Assembly (NCBI GenBank): GCA_947494695.1
Contig: CANLWB010000011.1
Span: forward strand, 62,001 to 126,000
Origin: an uncultured Flavobacteriaceae bacterium
GTDB lineage: Bacteria; Bacteroidota; Bacteroidia; Flavobacteriales; Flavobacteriaceae
DNA: 64,000 nucleotides
Direction of reading: 5' to 3'
The position numbers were made by a program, and so were the translations under genes. Below are positions 8,921 to 18,960 of this stretch, piece after piece. The notes under the pieces were generated by a model that saw only the letters and a list, made by a program, of their open reading frames with translations, had not been told where the DNA came from and made no database searches. How positions within the stretch are numbered: the first letter of the stretch is position 1; the number at the start of each line of letters is the position of its first letter.

Positions 8921-9729
8921 GCCTCTTTACGAATCTCTACCTGATGTGGATACGGGATTTCAATACCAGCGGCATCAAGAGCTTCTTTACATTTTTCCAG
9001 CGTTCCAAAGTATACATCCCAATAGTCATCGACCGTAGACCACGGACGTACGGCAAAATTAACTGAGCTATCTGCTAATTCAGATACATTCACTTCTGGA
9101 GCTGGATCCTTCAGTACCTGAGGATTCGATGTTAAGGCCTTCAATAAAACATCTTTGGTTTGCTTTATATCGGCATCATAACTCACGCCAACGGTTAGGT
9201 CTACGCGTAGCTTTCCTTCAGTGGAATAGTTCGTAATATTGCCATTGGATAAAGCACCATTAGGAATAATAACTTCCTTGTTAGTAGGTGTTAATATTTT
9301 AGTGGTGAAAATTTCAATCTGTTTAACTACGCCTAACTCACCTTGAGCTTCAATTAAATCGCCAATTTTTATAGGTTTAAAAATCATAATTAACACCCCT
9401 CCGGCAAAATTCCCTAAAGATCCTTGTAGAGCCATACCAACAGCTAAACCGGCAGCAGCTAGAATAGCGGCAAAAGAAGTGGTTTCCACGCCCAGTTGAG
9501 ATAAAATAGCCAGGAATAACAGAATCTTTAAGATCCAGCTAATTAAATTGAGCAGGAACTTTTGCAGGCTTTTATCATAATCGGCCTTGCTCATGACCTT
9601 CGCGATCATTTTACTAATTCTTTTAATAATCCAGGAACCAATGATCCAAATGAGAATGGCACCAATGACTTTAATGCCGTAGTTTTGGATGAATGTTACT
9701 CCAGTTTCAATCCATTTTTCTAAATCCAT
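8917..9729 (-). CDS. Small mechanosensitive ion channel, MscS family
   Basis: A 270-residue MscS-type channel. It has three N-terminal transmembrane helices; the third contains the glycine/alanine-rich pore helix AAAGLAVGMALQGSLGNFAGG, followed by the beta domain (FKPIKIGDLIEAQGELGVV, TNKEVIIPNGALSNGNITNYS) and the C-terminal alpha/beta domain. The size matches the minimal three-helix MscS channels that release solutes upon hypo-osmotic shock in the inner membrane. The gene converges on tsaB with a four-base overlap. A DUF1304 gene lies 29 bases upstream on the same strand and may be co-transcribed. Confidence 0.94.
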   Translation of the reverse strand: MDLEKWIETGVTFIQNYGIKVIGAILIWIIGSWIIKRISKMIAKVMSKADYDKSLQKFLLNLISWILKILLFLAILSQLGVETTSFAAILAAAGLAVGMALQGSLGNFAGGVLIMIFKPIKIGDLIEAQGELGVVKQIEIFTTKILTPTNKEVIIPNGALSNGNITNYSTEGKLRVDLTVGVSYDADIKQTKDVLLKALTSNPQVLKDPAPEVNVSELADSSVNFAVRPWSTVDDYWDVYFGTLEKCKEALDAAGIEIPYPHQVEIRKEA

Positions 9730-9758
9730 AATACTTTTTTAAATTAAGGGTTATTTGC

Positions 9759-10112
9759 TTAAAAAACGAAGCTTAGTAAGGCTAAAATAGCCGGTACAGA
9801 CTGCACATAAAACAGTTTTGCTTTCTTCGTAGAATAAGACCCATAGCTCCCTGCTATGGTCACACAAATAAGAAAGAAAATGGCAAAGATTTGGTTACTT
9901 AGTATTAGGGAAAAGATAAGGCCTGCCGCCAGAAAACCGTTGTATAGCCCCTGGTTGGCAGCTAGTACCTTAGTGTCTTCGGCAAAGGCTTTAGATTTTA
10001 ATCCAAAGGCCTTAATACCTTTGGGTTTAGTCCAAAGAAACATTTCCAGAATTAGAAAATATAAATGCTCAAAGGCCACTATGGTGACTAATATTATTGT
10101 TAATAAGGTCAT
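9759..10112 (-). CDS. DUF1304 family membrane protein
   Basis: A 117-residue protein with four predicted transmembrane helices and the DUF1304 pattern [12 protein letters not shown] at the N-terminus and [13 protein letters not shown] in the middle. Family members are small inner-membrane proteins of unknown activity. It overlaps the upstream thioredoxin-domain gene by four bases (stop-start overlap), so it is translationally coupled with it, and the MscS gene follows 29 bases downstream. This makes a likely three-gene minus-strand operon from 12214 to 8917. No function can be assigned. Confidence 0.85.
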   Translation of the reverse strand: MTLLTIILVTIVAFEHLYFLILEMFLWTKPKGIKAFGLKSKAFAEDTKVLAANQGLYNGFLAAGLIFSLILSNQIFAIFFLICVTIAGSYGSYSTKKAKLFYVQSVPAILALLSFVF

Positions 10113-12214
10113 TTTTTTAATAGATCAATAGCTTTATCGACTTCGGAAACAGGAAGTTGACACACTTTATTTACGCATACATAAATAAGGGTGTTATTAG
10201 GGGTGTACCTATTTTCTAACAACGGCAGGTTATTTTCTGATGTACTCCCTGCGATTAATTTATTAGGAATATAAGTTTGGTTTAATGTGTTGATTTTAGT
10301 TTTGGCGTCGGCTCCAACGATAGCAACTTCATAATACGGATGGGTATAATTAAGCATTAAATCGAACCAATTAGAATATGCCGAAGGATACTCTTGCATT
10401 TCAGGTTTTACATTGTTAAGCATACTTACGGTTGTTTCTCGATAATGTGCGTTATCAAAATAGTGAGACAGCTTGAATAAATTCTTTGCCATTATGGAAT
10501 TGCTGGCAGGAATCACATTATCCCGATATTCGATACTTCGGGATACTAAAGATTCATCTTCATTAGACGTGAAATAAAACATTTTGCTAGTGTCATCAAA
10601 AAAGTGATCGAAGGCATAATTTGCCAGATCTCGGGAGGTTGTCAACCAGGTTTCATTCAAGGTGATTTCATAAAGCGCCAGAAACGCATCAATGGCAGTT
10701 GCATAATCTTCTAAATAGCCGTTAATAGTGCTTTTTCCGTCTTTATAATTGTGGTTTAAGCCACCATCTTCCCGTAACTGATTAGTAATAATGAATTGCG
10801 CATTCTTCTTAGCTGCAGCTAAATACGAATCATTACCAAAAACGCGATAGGCGTCAATGTATCCTCTAAGCATTAAAGCATTCCAGGATGTTAGCGTCTT
10901 ATCATCTAAGCGAGGTTTAGAGCGTTTATTGCGAATCGTCAACAAAGTTTGTTTCCAACTCTTTTTCTTTTCTGAAAGCGATGCTTTGGTCAATCCGTGT
11001 TTTTCAATAATGTTTTCGTCGTCGTCTTTTCTTATTAAAACATAGTTGTCATGTTCCCAAAGGCCATAGCTGTTAATATTGTAGTAATCTGAAAACAATT
11101 CGTAGTCATCCTTTAAAATAGTTTTCAAACTATCTTTTTGCCAAACGTAAAAGGCCCCTTCTTCCAATTCACCCTCGGGTGTATTACTATCGGCATCGAG
11201 AGAAGAATAGAAAGCTCCATTTTCTGTAGTCATTTCGGTCTTTATATAGTCTAACGTTTCGGTAACGATATCTTTATATAATTCATCTTTAGTGATGAGG
11301 TAGGCATCGGAGTAAAGGCTTACCAATTGCCCATTATCGTATAGCATTTTTTCGAAGTGAGGTACATGCCATTTGATATCAACCGAGTATCTCGAAAAAC
11401 CACCTCCCAGTTGATCGAAAACACCCCCATAGGCCATTTTTTTAAGCGTTAGATTTACATGATCCATGAGCTTTTTATCGTTTGTTTGATGGGCATAACG
11501 AAGCAAAAACTTATAGTTATCTGGGTTCATGAATTTAGGAGCGCGATTGGCACCACCATGATTATTATCGAAATTCACGGACCATTTTTTTACTGCGCTT
11601 TGAATATAGTTTGGTTCAAAGACAGGGGTGTCGGTGTTTAGTTTTACAATGTCTAATGTTTTTAAGCCCTGTTCAAGTTTGTCGGCATACTCATAAAGCT
11701 TTTCGGGTTTCTCATTATATAGTTTTGTAATTTGCTCTAAAGCACTTATCCATTGTTTTTTAGGCAGATAGGTTTCTCCCCAAACAGGCCTTCCATCTGG
11801 TAAGGCAATAGCATTTAATGGCCATCCGGCTCTTCCAGTCATGAGTTGTACGGCATTTATATAAACCTGATCTACATCTGGGCGCTCCTCTCTATCCACT
11901 TTTATATTGATAAAGCTTTTATTCATAACCTGAGCCACAAGACTGTCTTCAAAACTTTCATGTTCCATGACATGGCACCAGTGACAAGCAGAGTAACCTA
12001 TGCTAATTAATAAGAGTTTTTTTTCCTCTTTGGCTTTTGCCAAGGTCTTTTCATTCCACGCATTCCAGTTTACCGGATTATGAGCGTGTTGCAATAAATA
12101 AGGACTGGTTTCATGTATGAGGTCGTTGGTATATTTATGTTCCATGGGTGTTGTGTTCTGACCTTTACAGCTTATGATTAGAATTATGAATAAAAAGAGT
12201 TGTAAATGCTTCAT
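10109..12214 (-). CDS. YyaL/DUF255-type thioredoxin domain protein, lipoprotein
   Basis: A 701-residue protein. An N-terminal lipoprotein signal (LIISCKG, Cys about residue 16) is followed by a thioredoxin-like domain with [16 protein letters not shown] and the motif [15 protein letters not shown]. The rest is an (alpha/alpha)6 glycosidase-like barrel with [29 protein letters not shown] and SLDADS motifs, the usual layout of the YyaL/spermatogenesis-associated protein 20 family. Bacterial homologues are mostly cytosolic; the lipobox here suggests export, as in other flavobacteria. The activity is not established; sugar-linked or redox roles are guesses from the folds. Confidence 0.9.
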   Translation of the reverse strand: MKHLQLFLFIILIISCKGQNTTPMEHKYTNDLIHETSPYLLQHAHNPVNWNAWNEKTLAKAKEEKKLLLISIGYSACHWCHVMEHESFEDSLVAQVMNKSFINIKVDREERPDVDQVYINAVQLMTGRAGWPLNAIALPDGRPVWGETYLPKKQWISALEQITKLYNEKPEKLYEYADKLEQGLKTLDIVKLNTDTPVFEPNYIQSAVKKWSVNFDNNHGGANRAPKFMNPDNYKFLLRYAHQTNDKKLMDHVNLTLKKMAYGGVFDQLGGGFSRYSVDIKWHVPHFEKMLYDNGQLVSLYSDAYLITKDELYKDIVTETLDYIKTEMTTENGAFYSSLDADSNTPEGELEEGAFYVWQKDSLKTILKDDYELFSDYYNINSYGLWEHDNYVLIRKDDDENIIEKHGLTKASLSEKKKSWKQTLLTIRNKRSKPRLDDKTLTSWNALMLRGYIDAYRVFGNDSYLAAAKKNAQFIITNQLREDGGLNHNYKDGKSTINGYLEDYATAIDAFLALYEITLNETWLTTSRDLANYAFDHFFDDTSKMFYFTSNEDESLVSRSIEYRDNVIPASNSIMAKNLFKLSHYFDNAHYRETTVSMLNNVKPEMQEYPSAYSNWFDLMLNYTHPYYEVAIVGADAKTKINTLNQTYIPNKLIAGSTSENNLPLLENRYTPNNTLIYVCVNKVCQLPVSEVDKAIDLLKK

Positions 12215-12401
12215 TTCTCAAAGTTAGCGAAATTTAGGTATAGAACTTATCTTCTTGTTTTCTATTTCCAAAAAAAAAAGCCAAGACCCCTTGCTTTTTA
12301 ATTTGCTGAAACCAAAACCAGGTTTTTAATTTTTAAAACGTGTTTAGTACCATGTATATGCTAATGTATTCAATGAAGTGTGACGTATCTGTCTAAAAAA
12401 T

Positions 12402-12584
12402 CTATCACTTTATTTTTGAATGAATTTAGAGCATAACGGGGATAATTTAAATAAAAAAGAAGCTACCTAAAAAGTGATAGCAATTTACGTTGTCGCGTTG
12501 AATCTTAGAAATGAATTCGGATAATCTGCTAAGTAAAAGTGTTTCTAAGGGATCAAAACAACAATGAATAAACTTATAGGTAGC
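12402..12584. other. Structured intergenic stretch with two competing inverted repeats
   Basis: The 649-base gap 12215-12863 holds no convincing gene. CTATCACTTT (12402-12411) is a perfect 10-base inverted match to AAAGTGATAG (12471-12480). GCTACCTA (12462-12469), just left of the second arm, is an inverted match to TAGGTAGC (12577-12584). The two pairings interlock. This could be an unannotated RNA or terminator region; no conserved RNA family is recognised. Confidence 0.35.
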
Positions 12585-12686
12585 CTCTCAAAAAAAAGGG
12601 ATTTAATTATAACTTGGATCTTGGATAAGAAAATTTATGTCAGTTTGAGTGATTTTCGATTGATATCAACTATTAAATAGTATGTT

Positions 12687-12840
12687 ACAATGTCACTACG
12701 AGTTGAGACGTTTTAGTCGAAGCCGGTCTTGCCGATTCTTTAGACAGGTATATCGAGAACCCCTATTGCCCAAATTTACTTCGTCATTATATACACTTGA
12801 TAAAAGTCTTGTCTATATTCTCGAACTGAAGTGACATTGT
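12687..12840. repeat. Inverted repeat ending in ACAATGTCACT / AGTGACATTGT
   Basis: ACAATGTCACTACGAGTT (12687-12704) is matched in inverse by AACTGAAGTGACATTGT (12824-12840): the outer 11 bases pair perfectly and the inner bases partly. The 119 bases inside contain GTCGAAGCC and TATATCGAGAACCCC, the latter resembling the TCGAAC next to the right arm. It has the look of a small non-autonomous element or a decayed repeat between the thioredoxin-domain gene and the dodecin gene. No ORF is inside. Confidence 0.5.
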
Positions 12841-12863
12841 TTAATTCTTAAACAAGATTTATG

Positions 12864-13064
12864 TTAGTTAACCTCAAAAGTGATTTTAAGATTTACTCTA
12901 AACTCGGTTAGGTTTCCATTGTTTACAATAGCGCTCTGATCCTGAACGTAGACCGAACGGATATTTTTTACACTTTTAGAGGCTTGCTCTACTGCTTTTT
13001 TGGTAGCCTCTTCCCAGCTTTTATCTGAATTTGATAAAACTTCGATTACTTTTAATACAGACAT
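12864..13064 (-). CDS. Dodecin family flavin-binding protein
   Basis: A 66-residue protein matching dodecin in length and in the pattern MSVLKVIEVLSNSDKSWEEA, then KKAVEQASKSVKNIRSVYVQDQSA and a final beta strand FRVNLKITFEV. Dodecins form 12-subunit shells that store flavins and are cytosolic. The residue after SVYV is Gln-Asp-Gln; the flavin-stacking Trp of archaeal dodecin is absent at this point and Tyr-Val occupies the strand, as in some bacterial members. The gene stands alone 75 bases downstream of the NifU-like gene. Confidence 0.88.
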   Translation of the reverse strand: MSVLKVIEVLSNSDKSWEEATKKAVEQASKSVKNIRSVYVQDQSAIVNNGNLTEFRVNLKITFEVN

Positions 13065-13138
13065 GGTTTGTTTTTTAAGTTAACAATCAGACTCTTTTAG
13101 AGTCATTATGAACTTAAGACACAGGTCTGTTGAAAAAG

Positions 13139-14041
13139 TCACCCATTAATGGCTTCTACCATCTCTACTTTACCAGGAAGCATTTCTTTTAACATGTTTT
13201 CTATACCACTTTTTAGTGTGAATGTGGAGGATGGACAACCGCTACAGGCACCTTGAAGCAATACGCTTACATTTTTGGTGTTTTCATCGTAAGATATAAA
13301 TTGAATATTACCACCATCACTGGCAACAGCCGGTTTTACGTATTGTTCCAGGATGTTGACTATTTCTTGTGATGTGGTATCCAGTTTGTCAAATTGAGTG
13401 TCTACTTGAGCTGTTGTTTTTTGTAATGATTCCGCAGCATTTGGGAGTACGACATCTTTCCCGTTTTCGATGTACGTTTTTATGTATTCACGAATTTCAA
13501 TAGTGATATCCTGCCATTCGGCGATGTCGTATTTTGTGATGGATACATAGTTTTCATCTATAAAAACACTTTTAACGAAAGGGAAATGGAATAATTCGGT
13601 CGCTAAAGGGGACAACTTGGCTTCGTCGATGGACGTAAATTCAAAAAGAGTGGTTACAATCTTTTTGTTAGTTACAAATTTCATTACAGACGGGTTGGGC
13701 GTGCTTTCTGCATAAACGGTTACTGGAACCTTTTGGACTTCGGCCGATGCTTCAATTACAATTCCACCATCGTTAAGATAGGTTTCGATTTGCTGCGCTA
13801 CTTCATCCTGAACATCTGCCCATTGCACAATGTCATAACGTTCTATAGCCACAAAATTTCCTGAAATATAGACCTTCTTCACAAAGGGTAAATAAAACAA
13901 CTGCTGCGCCAAAGGAGACAATTTGGCTTCATCGATATTGTTAAATTCAAAACTTTGATGTTTTGTAATAAATTGATTTAATTCGAATTTTATAATGGCG
14001 TTATTTGACGTTTCTTGCACGGAAACCTTGAAAGTGTTCAT
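13139..14041 (-). CDS. NifU-like (Nfu) iron-sulfur protein with duplicated N-terminal domain
   Basis: A 300-residue protein. Residues 1-95 and 105-200 are two copies of the Nfu N-terminal domain; both contain the near-identical stretch DEAKLSPLA--LF--PFVK. The C-terminal NifU domain (about 220-300) has VKPAVASDGGNIQF and the cluster-binding GACSGCPSS with Cys266 and Cys269. Nfu proteins carry and pass on [4Fe-4S] clusters in the cytosol. A TATTTTTG -7 candidate on the minus strand at 14065-14058 lies 17 bases before the start. The two-copy N-terminal layout is seen in other flavobacteria; its purpose is unclear. Confidence 0.93.
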   Translation of the reverse strand: MNTFKVSVQETSNNAIIKFELNQFITKHQSFEFNNIDEAKLSPLAQQLFYLPFVKKVYISGNFVAIERYDIVQWADVQDEVAQQIETYLNDGGIVIEASAEVQKVPVTVYAESTPNPSVMKFVTNKKIVTTLFEFTSIDEAKLSPLATELFHFPFVKSVFIDENYVSITKYDIAEWQDITIEIREYIKTYIENGKDVVLPNAAESLQKTTAQVDTQFDKLDTTSQEIVNILEQYVKPAVASDGGNIQFISYDENTKNVSVLLQGACSGCPSSTFTLKSGIENMLKEMLPGKVEMVEAING

Positions 14042-14201
14042 TTTAGCTAATTTTTTACAAAAATACTAAAAGAAAACTTTAGTATCCATATATTTGAGTT
14101 TTCTGACTTAATTTTTTAATTAATAGAGCATTGTAATTTTGCATCTTCCTTTAATGTTTAAATTTTTAGGATCAAATAATTAGTTTTATAGCCTACTTGG
14201 G

Positions 14202-15230
14202 ATGAGATTTACGAAATTAAAACATAGTTTAATGCTGGCTCTGGGGTTGGCGTTTACCCATATAGCAACTTCTCAGGAAGGGTTGCCCATCTATACCGAT
14301 TATCTTACCGATAACTATTATTTAATTCATCCATCTATGGCCGGTGTGGCAAATTGTTCTAAAGTTAGACTAACGGGAAGACAACAGTGGTTTGGTCAGG
14401 AAAATGCGCCTAAACTTTTAACGTTAAGTTTAAACGGAAAAATTGGTGATACACAATCTGCATATGGTGGTATCGTATACACCGATAAAAATGGATTTCA
14501 TTCACAAACAGGAGCTTACTTAACTTATGCGCATCATTTAATGTTTTCCAGAAGTGAGGTGGATTTAAATATGCTGTCTTTTGGGTTGAGTGCAGGGTTT
14601 ATTCAATACCAATTGGATGAAACGACTTTTTTATTAGATAGTCCTATTTCGGATCCTGCCATTGGAGGTATTGTTCAAAACCGAACAAACTTCAATATAG
14701 ATTTTGGGTTTTCTTATCACTATCTTAATTTTTATGCACATGGTACCATAAAGAATGTATTGAATAATACAGGGGTTAATACCGATATAGACCCTGTAAA
14801 TCAAACAGACAATTTAAGACGTTATTTGTTGTCTTCCGGATATGTTTTCAATAAGCTTGGAAGCCCTTGGAGTTATGAACCGTCTGTTTTACTTCAATAC
14901 AGAGATGCTACAAAAGAAGCGTCCATCGACGTAAATGCCAAAGTTTATAGAGATATGGAATTTGGACAACTTTGGGGAGGCCTGTCTTACAGAAATAGTT
15001 TTGATGGAGCCGAGTATTTAACCGTTACAAACACTATTCGTAGTCAAAAACTACAACAAATTACTCCTATAATAGGTCTTAATTATAATCAGTTTATGTT
15101 TGCATACAACTATACGTACCAAACAAACTCTGTTGTATTTTCTAATGGGGGGTACCATCAATTTACATTGGGGTATAATTTTGGTTGTAGAAGACAACGT
15201 TTCGAGTGTAAATGTCCTGCCGTTAATTAA
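14202..15230 (+). CDS. PorP/SprF family type IX secretion outer-membrane protein
   Basis: A 342-residue protein with a signal peptide ending near ATSQ and a body of alternating beta strands forming an outer-membrane barrel. The N-terminal part PIYTDYLTDNYYLIHPSMAG is the family hallmark: PorP/SprF proteins start with a 'Y--N--L-NPA-AG' pattern. The C-terminus is cysteine-rich (GCRRQRFECKCP). Members act in type IX secretion or in attaching gliding adhesins such as SprB. No sprB-like gene or other secretion gene flanks it, so this is probably an orphan paralogue. The specific partner is unknown. A TAATTTTG -7 candidate lies at 14134. Confidence 0.9.
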   Translation: MRFTKLKHSLMLALGLAFTHIATSQEGLPIYTDYLTDNYYLIHPSMAGVANCSKVRLTGRQQWFGQENAPKLLTLSLNGKIGDTQSAYGGIVYTDKNGFHSQTGAYLTYAHHLMFSRSEVDLNMLSFGLSAGFIQYQLDETTFLLDSPISDPAIGGIVQNRTNFNIDFGFSYHYLNFYAHGTIKNVLNNTGVNTDIDPVNQTDNLRRYLLSSGYVFNKLGSPWSYEPSVLLQYRDATKEASIDVNAKVYRDMEFGQLWGGLSYRNSFDGAEYLTVTNTIRSQKLQQITPIIGLNYNQFMFAYNYTYQTNSVVFSNGGYHQFTLGYNFGCRRQRFECKCPAVN

Positions 15231-15343
15231 AAAAGAATCTACCCATTACAGGCAGACCCTTTTAAACCAAACATAATTCAAGTTAAACCCTAGATATAAA
15301 TATTACTGAGAAGTATGTATGGTAGATTAAAAACCCCATGATG

Positions 15344-16504
15344 TTATTTCCAACTGTATTTTTTCCTTTGAGCTTGCTCTTTAATGGCTTTTACCATAGC
15401 ATTTTCCAATCCGTTTTTAGCCCCTTCTTTTTTCTGTTCCATAACATAAGATTTACGCTTCTTGTTTAACTCCTGAATCTTTCTTTTTATCGTTTCGCGT
15501 TCTTTACTTTTTTGAGATACGTATGTTTCGATCTCTTTTTTAGTTTTCCCTTTTAACGCTTCGGGTAAAGAGGTGTCCTTAAGGTCTTCGATAGCAACTT
15601 CTTCTTGTTCGACAGCATCAACAAGGTCCCAACTTTTGTTTTTATACAGATGTGAACTTTTGCTTACGGTTCTTTTAACAGCATTGGCTTTGCTATAACT
15701 ACTTGCATTGATATCTTGCTCAGCTTGCATAGCCAACTTTTCTCTACCTCTGGTTCCATAAATCACATAAGTTTTGTTTAATTTCTGATTTAGAATTAAA
15801 ATCTCATCATCGTAAGGAGAGGCGATATGAACGGTCGTTTTGTTTTGATTGATAGCCATATAATCTCCGTTGGTCAATTGAGCACCGTCTTTCCAGTTGG
15901 AAGAGATCCCTTGATTGTAATTTCCACAGAAAATTGTGTTTATAGTAACGTCTTTTTCATTAGCATTTGAGGATGCATCTTTATAATTAATTTTACCCTG
16001 GGTAAATGGCTCATTACCTGCAATAAAGATAAGTTTTAGGTCGTCTGGATTTTTACCCCAGCTTAGTTGATTTAAAGAGGTTTGAATAACCTGTCCGCAG
16101 TATTCTTCACCACCATTTGTGGTTAGAGAAAACAGTTCTTTGGAGATTTCATCTAAATCGGTACTAAAGGATAAAACCTGTCTTATATAACCTTCACGAC
16201 TGTTTAATCGGTCATTACCGTATTCATAAAGCGCTATTTGCAGATCTGGTTTATGTGTTCCGCATTTGGCATAGGAGAGTTCGTTTACAATATCCCAAAG
16301 TTGCGCTTTTGCCTGATCGATTAGGCCATCCATACTATTACTAGTATCTAATAAGAGTGCCACTTTTATATACTGTTTATCAGGTTTATGTTCTGTTTTT
16401 TTAACTGAATTAAAGGCTTGATCGTTTTTTTTGTTATCGGCTTTGCAAGCTAAAAAGGCAACCAATGCGATACTTAATATGAAGGTCTTGATATTTGTTT
16501 TCAT
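15344..16504 (-). CDS. vWA domain lipoprotein
   Basis: A 386-residue protein. I use the ATG at 16504, which gives a clear lipoprotein signal (MKTNIKTFILSIALVAFLAC); the frame is open for 39 more codons upstream, but that part is not signal-like. A von Willebrand factor A domain with the MIDAS motif DTSNSMDG (about residues 51-58) covers the first half. The second half is rich in Lys and Glu and predicted coiled coil (KKEIETYVSQKSKERETIKR). It would sit on the outer or inner membrane facing the periplasm or surface. The partner and function are unknown. The gene is divergent from the sensor kinase at 16714. Confidence 0.85.
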   Translation of the reverse strand: MKTNIKTFILSIALVAFLACKADNKKNDQAFNSVKKTEHKPDKQYIKVALLLDTSNSMDGLIDQAKAQLWDIVNELSYAKCGTHKPDLQIALYEYGNDRLNSREGYIRQVLSFSTDLDEISKELFSLTTNGGEEYCGQVIQTSLNQLSWGKNPDDLKLIFIAGNEPFTQGKINYKDASSNANEKDVTINTIFCGNYNQGISSNWKDGAQLTNGDYMAINQNKTTVHIASPYDDEILILNQKLNKTYVIYGTRGREKLAMQAEQDINASSYSKANAVKRTVSKSSHLYKNKSWDLVDAVEQEEVAIEDLKDTSLPEALKGKTKKEIETYVSQKSKERETIKRKIQELNKKRKSYVMEQKKEGAKNGLENAMVKAIKEQAQRKKYSWK

Positions 16505-16713
16505 CTTATTTTGTTTTTTGATTAACACCGTAAATCTATGGCCAACATAGATCTTAAAAAAAGAGGAATGCGTGAATGGTCGATTTGATTGAGTAAAGTG
16601 TCGTTCCCAATTTATAATCAAGCCTATTTGATGCTTTAAAAGGTCTCTTTTATAAAAACATCATTTTATTATACCAGGTAAAGTACGTAAGTTTATCTAT
16701 TATTAATGCACTC

Positions 16714-18912
16714 ATGCGAATAGCGATTAAATACATATGGTTTTTATGTGTTATACTTAGTACAACACATATACGCGCTCAGGAGTACAATATTTCTGAA
16801 AGAGAAAAAGATGATTTTACGCTTAGGGGCTCGGTGATAGAGCGTGATTCGAGAGACCCGATTTCTAATGTTAATGTTCAAATTAGTGGCGGAGCTTATG
16901 CAACCACTGATGGGCTTGGTGCGTTTAGAATTAAGGCCAGTATAGGAGACGAGCTCATTATAAGACATAAGGATTTTGAAACCGTATATTATACGGTTGA
17001 AAGTAACGATCGTATCATAGTAGAAGTTGAGTCTAGTGAAGATGAGACACAATATCGGTCTAAGAAACTTTCAAAAAAGCTCATGAGGTCCACCTCTCAA
17101 GGATTCGAATCCTTAATAGATTCTGCAAAAGTTTATTTAAAACAGGATGCCAAGCGCAGTATTCAGTTTATAGAATTGGCACTTTTAGAAAGTAATTCTG
17201 TGAAAAATAATGCCTTATCCTATGAGGTTCTGGGAGATATTCATATGTTTTGGAAACAATACGATTTAGCGGTTTCTAATTTCAGGATTAGTAACCAGAA
17301 TGAACAAAAGAATTCTGTTACATTAAAACTAGCGAATGCTTACAAATTAAATAGTAATTATCAAGAAAGTATTGCTACGTATAAGGGAATTAAAAAAGGA
17401 ACACTATCTAACTGGCAGTTGGTTGAATTGTATGAAGGACTTGGTGATGTATATTTTTTAACAAAGACGTATCAGGCTTCAATAGATAATTTTCAGAATG
17501 GGTTAAAAATCGCTCAAAAACATTTAATTACCCCTAAAGTAACGGACTTAAACTCTAAAATCGCTCAAGCTTATAATGCCAAAGGAGAAGCCCAAAAGGC
17601 CGAAGGGTATTTTGACAAGTCCATGAAACTTGCCAGTAAGCAGAACAAAAAGCGGTCGGTTGAAGAAAAGATTAGAGCGGCAGATTTTCAAAGTACGAAT
17701 CGTAATTACACTAGTGAGATTGAATTAAGACAAGAGGTTTTAGAAGACATTGATGATATTGAGGAAAGTGAGGTTTTAGATAATGAAAGTCCTTTAACCC
17801 CTCAAAAACAGAATTATAAGATAGGAAAGGCGTTTGCGTTACAGAATGATTTTAAAAATGCTATTCCATATCTGGAAAGGAGTATTGAAGAGGCTGATAG
17901 TAAAGCGGATTTAATTGTACAAAAGGATGCGACCAGAAAATTATCGGAGGTTTATAGGGATGCAGGAGAGTTTGATAAAGCGCTTATTGCTTACCAGAGT
18001 TATGTGGAACTGGTAGACAAACTTTATGTCATTAAAGAGCAGGAAATATCACAGGCAGCTAGATTCAGCAAGGATATTACTAATAAACAAAATCGAATCT
18101 CTAGTTTAGAAAGTGACAAGGCGTTAACGGAAAGTCAGTTTAAACTAACTACAGAACAATCTAAGCGACAAAAACTAATTATTTATTCACTTATAGGTGG
18201 CGTTCTGTTATTGTTAATAACGGCTTTCTTAATGTTTAAATCTATGCGGCAACAGAAGTTTGCTAATAATTTGTTGGCATTGAAAAGTTTACGTAGTCAA
18301 ATGAATCCACACTTTATTTTTAATGCACTTAATTCTGTAAATAGTTTTATTGCGTCTAATGATGAGCGTACTGCTAATAAATATCTGACGGATTTTTCAT
18401 TGCTCATGCGCGCTGTTTTGGAAAACAGTGAGGAAGATTTTATCCCATTGGAGAAAGAAATAAAGTTGTTGGAGTTATATACCAAATTAGAGCATTTCAG
18501 ATTTCAGGATAAATTTGACTACCAAATTAATATAGACGAGCATATTAATGTCAAAGATTTCGTTATTCCTCCTATGCTATTGCAGCCTTATATTGAAAAT
18601 GCGGTTTGGCATGGCTTGCGGTATAAAAAGACTAAAGGTTATTTAGATATTAGGGTGAGTCAGACAAAAGCAAGTGAAATCACAATAACTATTGCAGATG
18701 ATGGGGTGGGTAGAGAAAAGTCTAAAGCTTTGAAAACCGAAAATCAGCAAAAACAAAATTCTAAGGGGATGGGGAATATTAAAAAACGCGTCTCTATATT
18801 AAATAACATGTATAAGGATAAAGTGGATGTAACTGTTACTGATTATCGAGATACTGAAGATGTTGGAACACAGGTTACGGTTACTTTAAAAAGTATGAAG
18901 GATGAGGGATGA
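16714..18912 (+). CDS. LytS/YpdA-type sensor histidine kinase with carboxypeptidase-regulatory-like and TPR sensor region
   Basis: A 732-residue kinase. A signal peptide (1-22) is followed by a CarboxypepD_reg-like beta domain (about 35-110: LRGSVIERDSRDPISNVNVQ), then TPR repeats (about 130-450), a coiled coil, one transmembrane helix (about 488-508), and the His_kinase domain with His533 in RSQMNPHFIFNALNSV, followed by an HATPase domain (PPMLLQPYIENAVWHGL; ADDGVG). The sensor region is predicted extracytoplasmic, where it could bind a protein or peptide. The LytTR regulator follows 48 bases downstream. The signal is unknown. Confidence 0.93.
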   Translation: MRIAIKYIWFLCVILSTTHIRAQEYNISEREKDDFTLRGSVIERDSRDPISNVNVQISGGAYATTDGLGAFRIKASIGDELIIRHKDFETVYYTVESNDRIIVEVESSEDETQYRSKKLSKKLMRSTSQGFESLIDSAKVYLKQDAKRSIQFIELALLESNSVKNNALSYEVLGDIHMFWKQYDLAVSNFRISNQNEQKNSVTLKLANAYKLNSNYQESIATYKGIKKGTLSNWQLVELYEGLGDVYFLTKTYQASIDNFQNGLKIAQKHLITPKVTDLNSKIAQAYNAKGEAQKAEGYFDKSMKLASKQNKKRSVEEKIRAADFQSTNRNYTSEIELRQEVLEDIDDIEESEVLDNESPLTPQKQNYKIGKAFALQNDFKNAIPYLERSIEEADSKADLIVQKDATRKLSEVYRDAGEFDKALIAYQSYVELVDKLYVIKEQEISQAARFSKDITNKQNRISSLESDKALTESQFKLTTEQSKRQKLIIYSLIGGVLLLLITAFLMFKSMRQQKFANNLLALKSLRSQMNPHFIFNALNSVNSFIASNDERTANKYLTDFSLLMRAVLENSEEDFIPLEKEIKLLELYTKLEHFRFQDKFDYQINIDEHINVKDFVIPPMLLQPYIENAVWHGLRYKKTKGYLDIRVSQTKASEITITIADDGVGREKSKALKTENQQKQNSKGMGNIKKRVSILNNMYKDKVDVTVTDYRDTEDVGTQVTVTLKSMKDEG

Positions 18913-18960
18913 CATACGTTCTTCCAACTTCTAGCTTTTAACGTCCAACAATAAGAACAT

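Noticed and set aside
13090-13104. GACTCT-TTT-AGAGTC hairpin between dodecin and the NifU-like gene as a terminator
   Set aside because: The stem is only six base pairs with a three-base loop and no adjoining T run.
15344-16621. Longer 425-codon reading of the vWA protein
   Set aside because: The extra 39 residues precede a clear lipoprotein signal sequence, so the start at 16504 is preferred.
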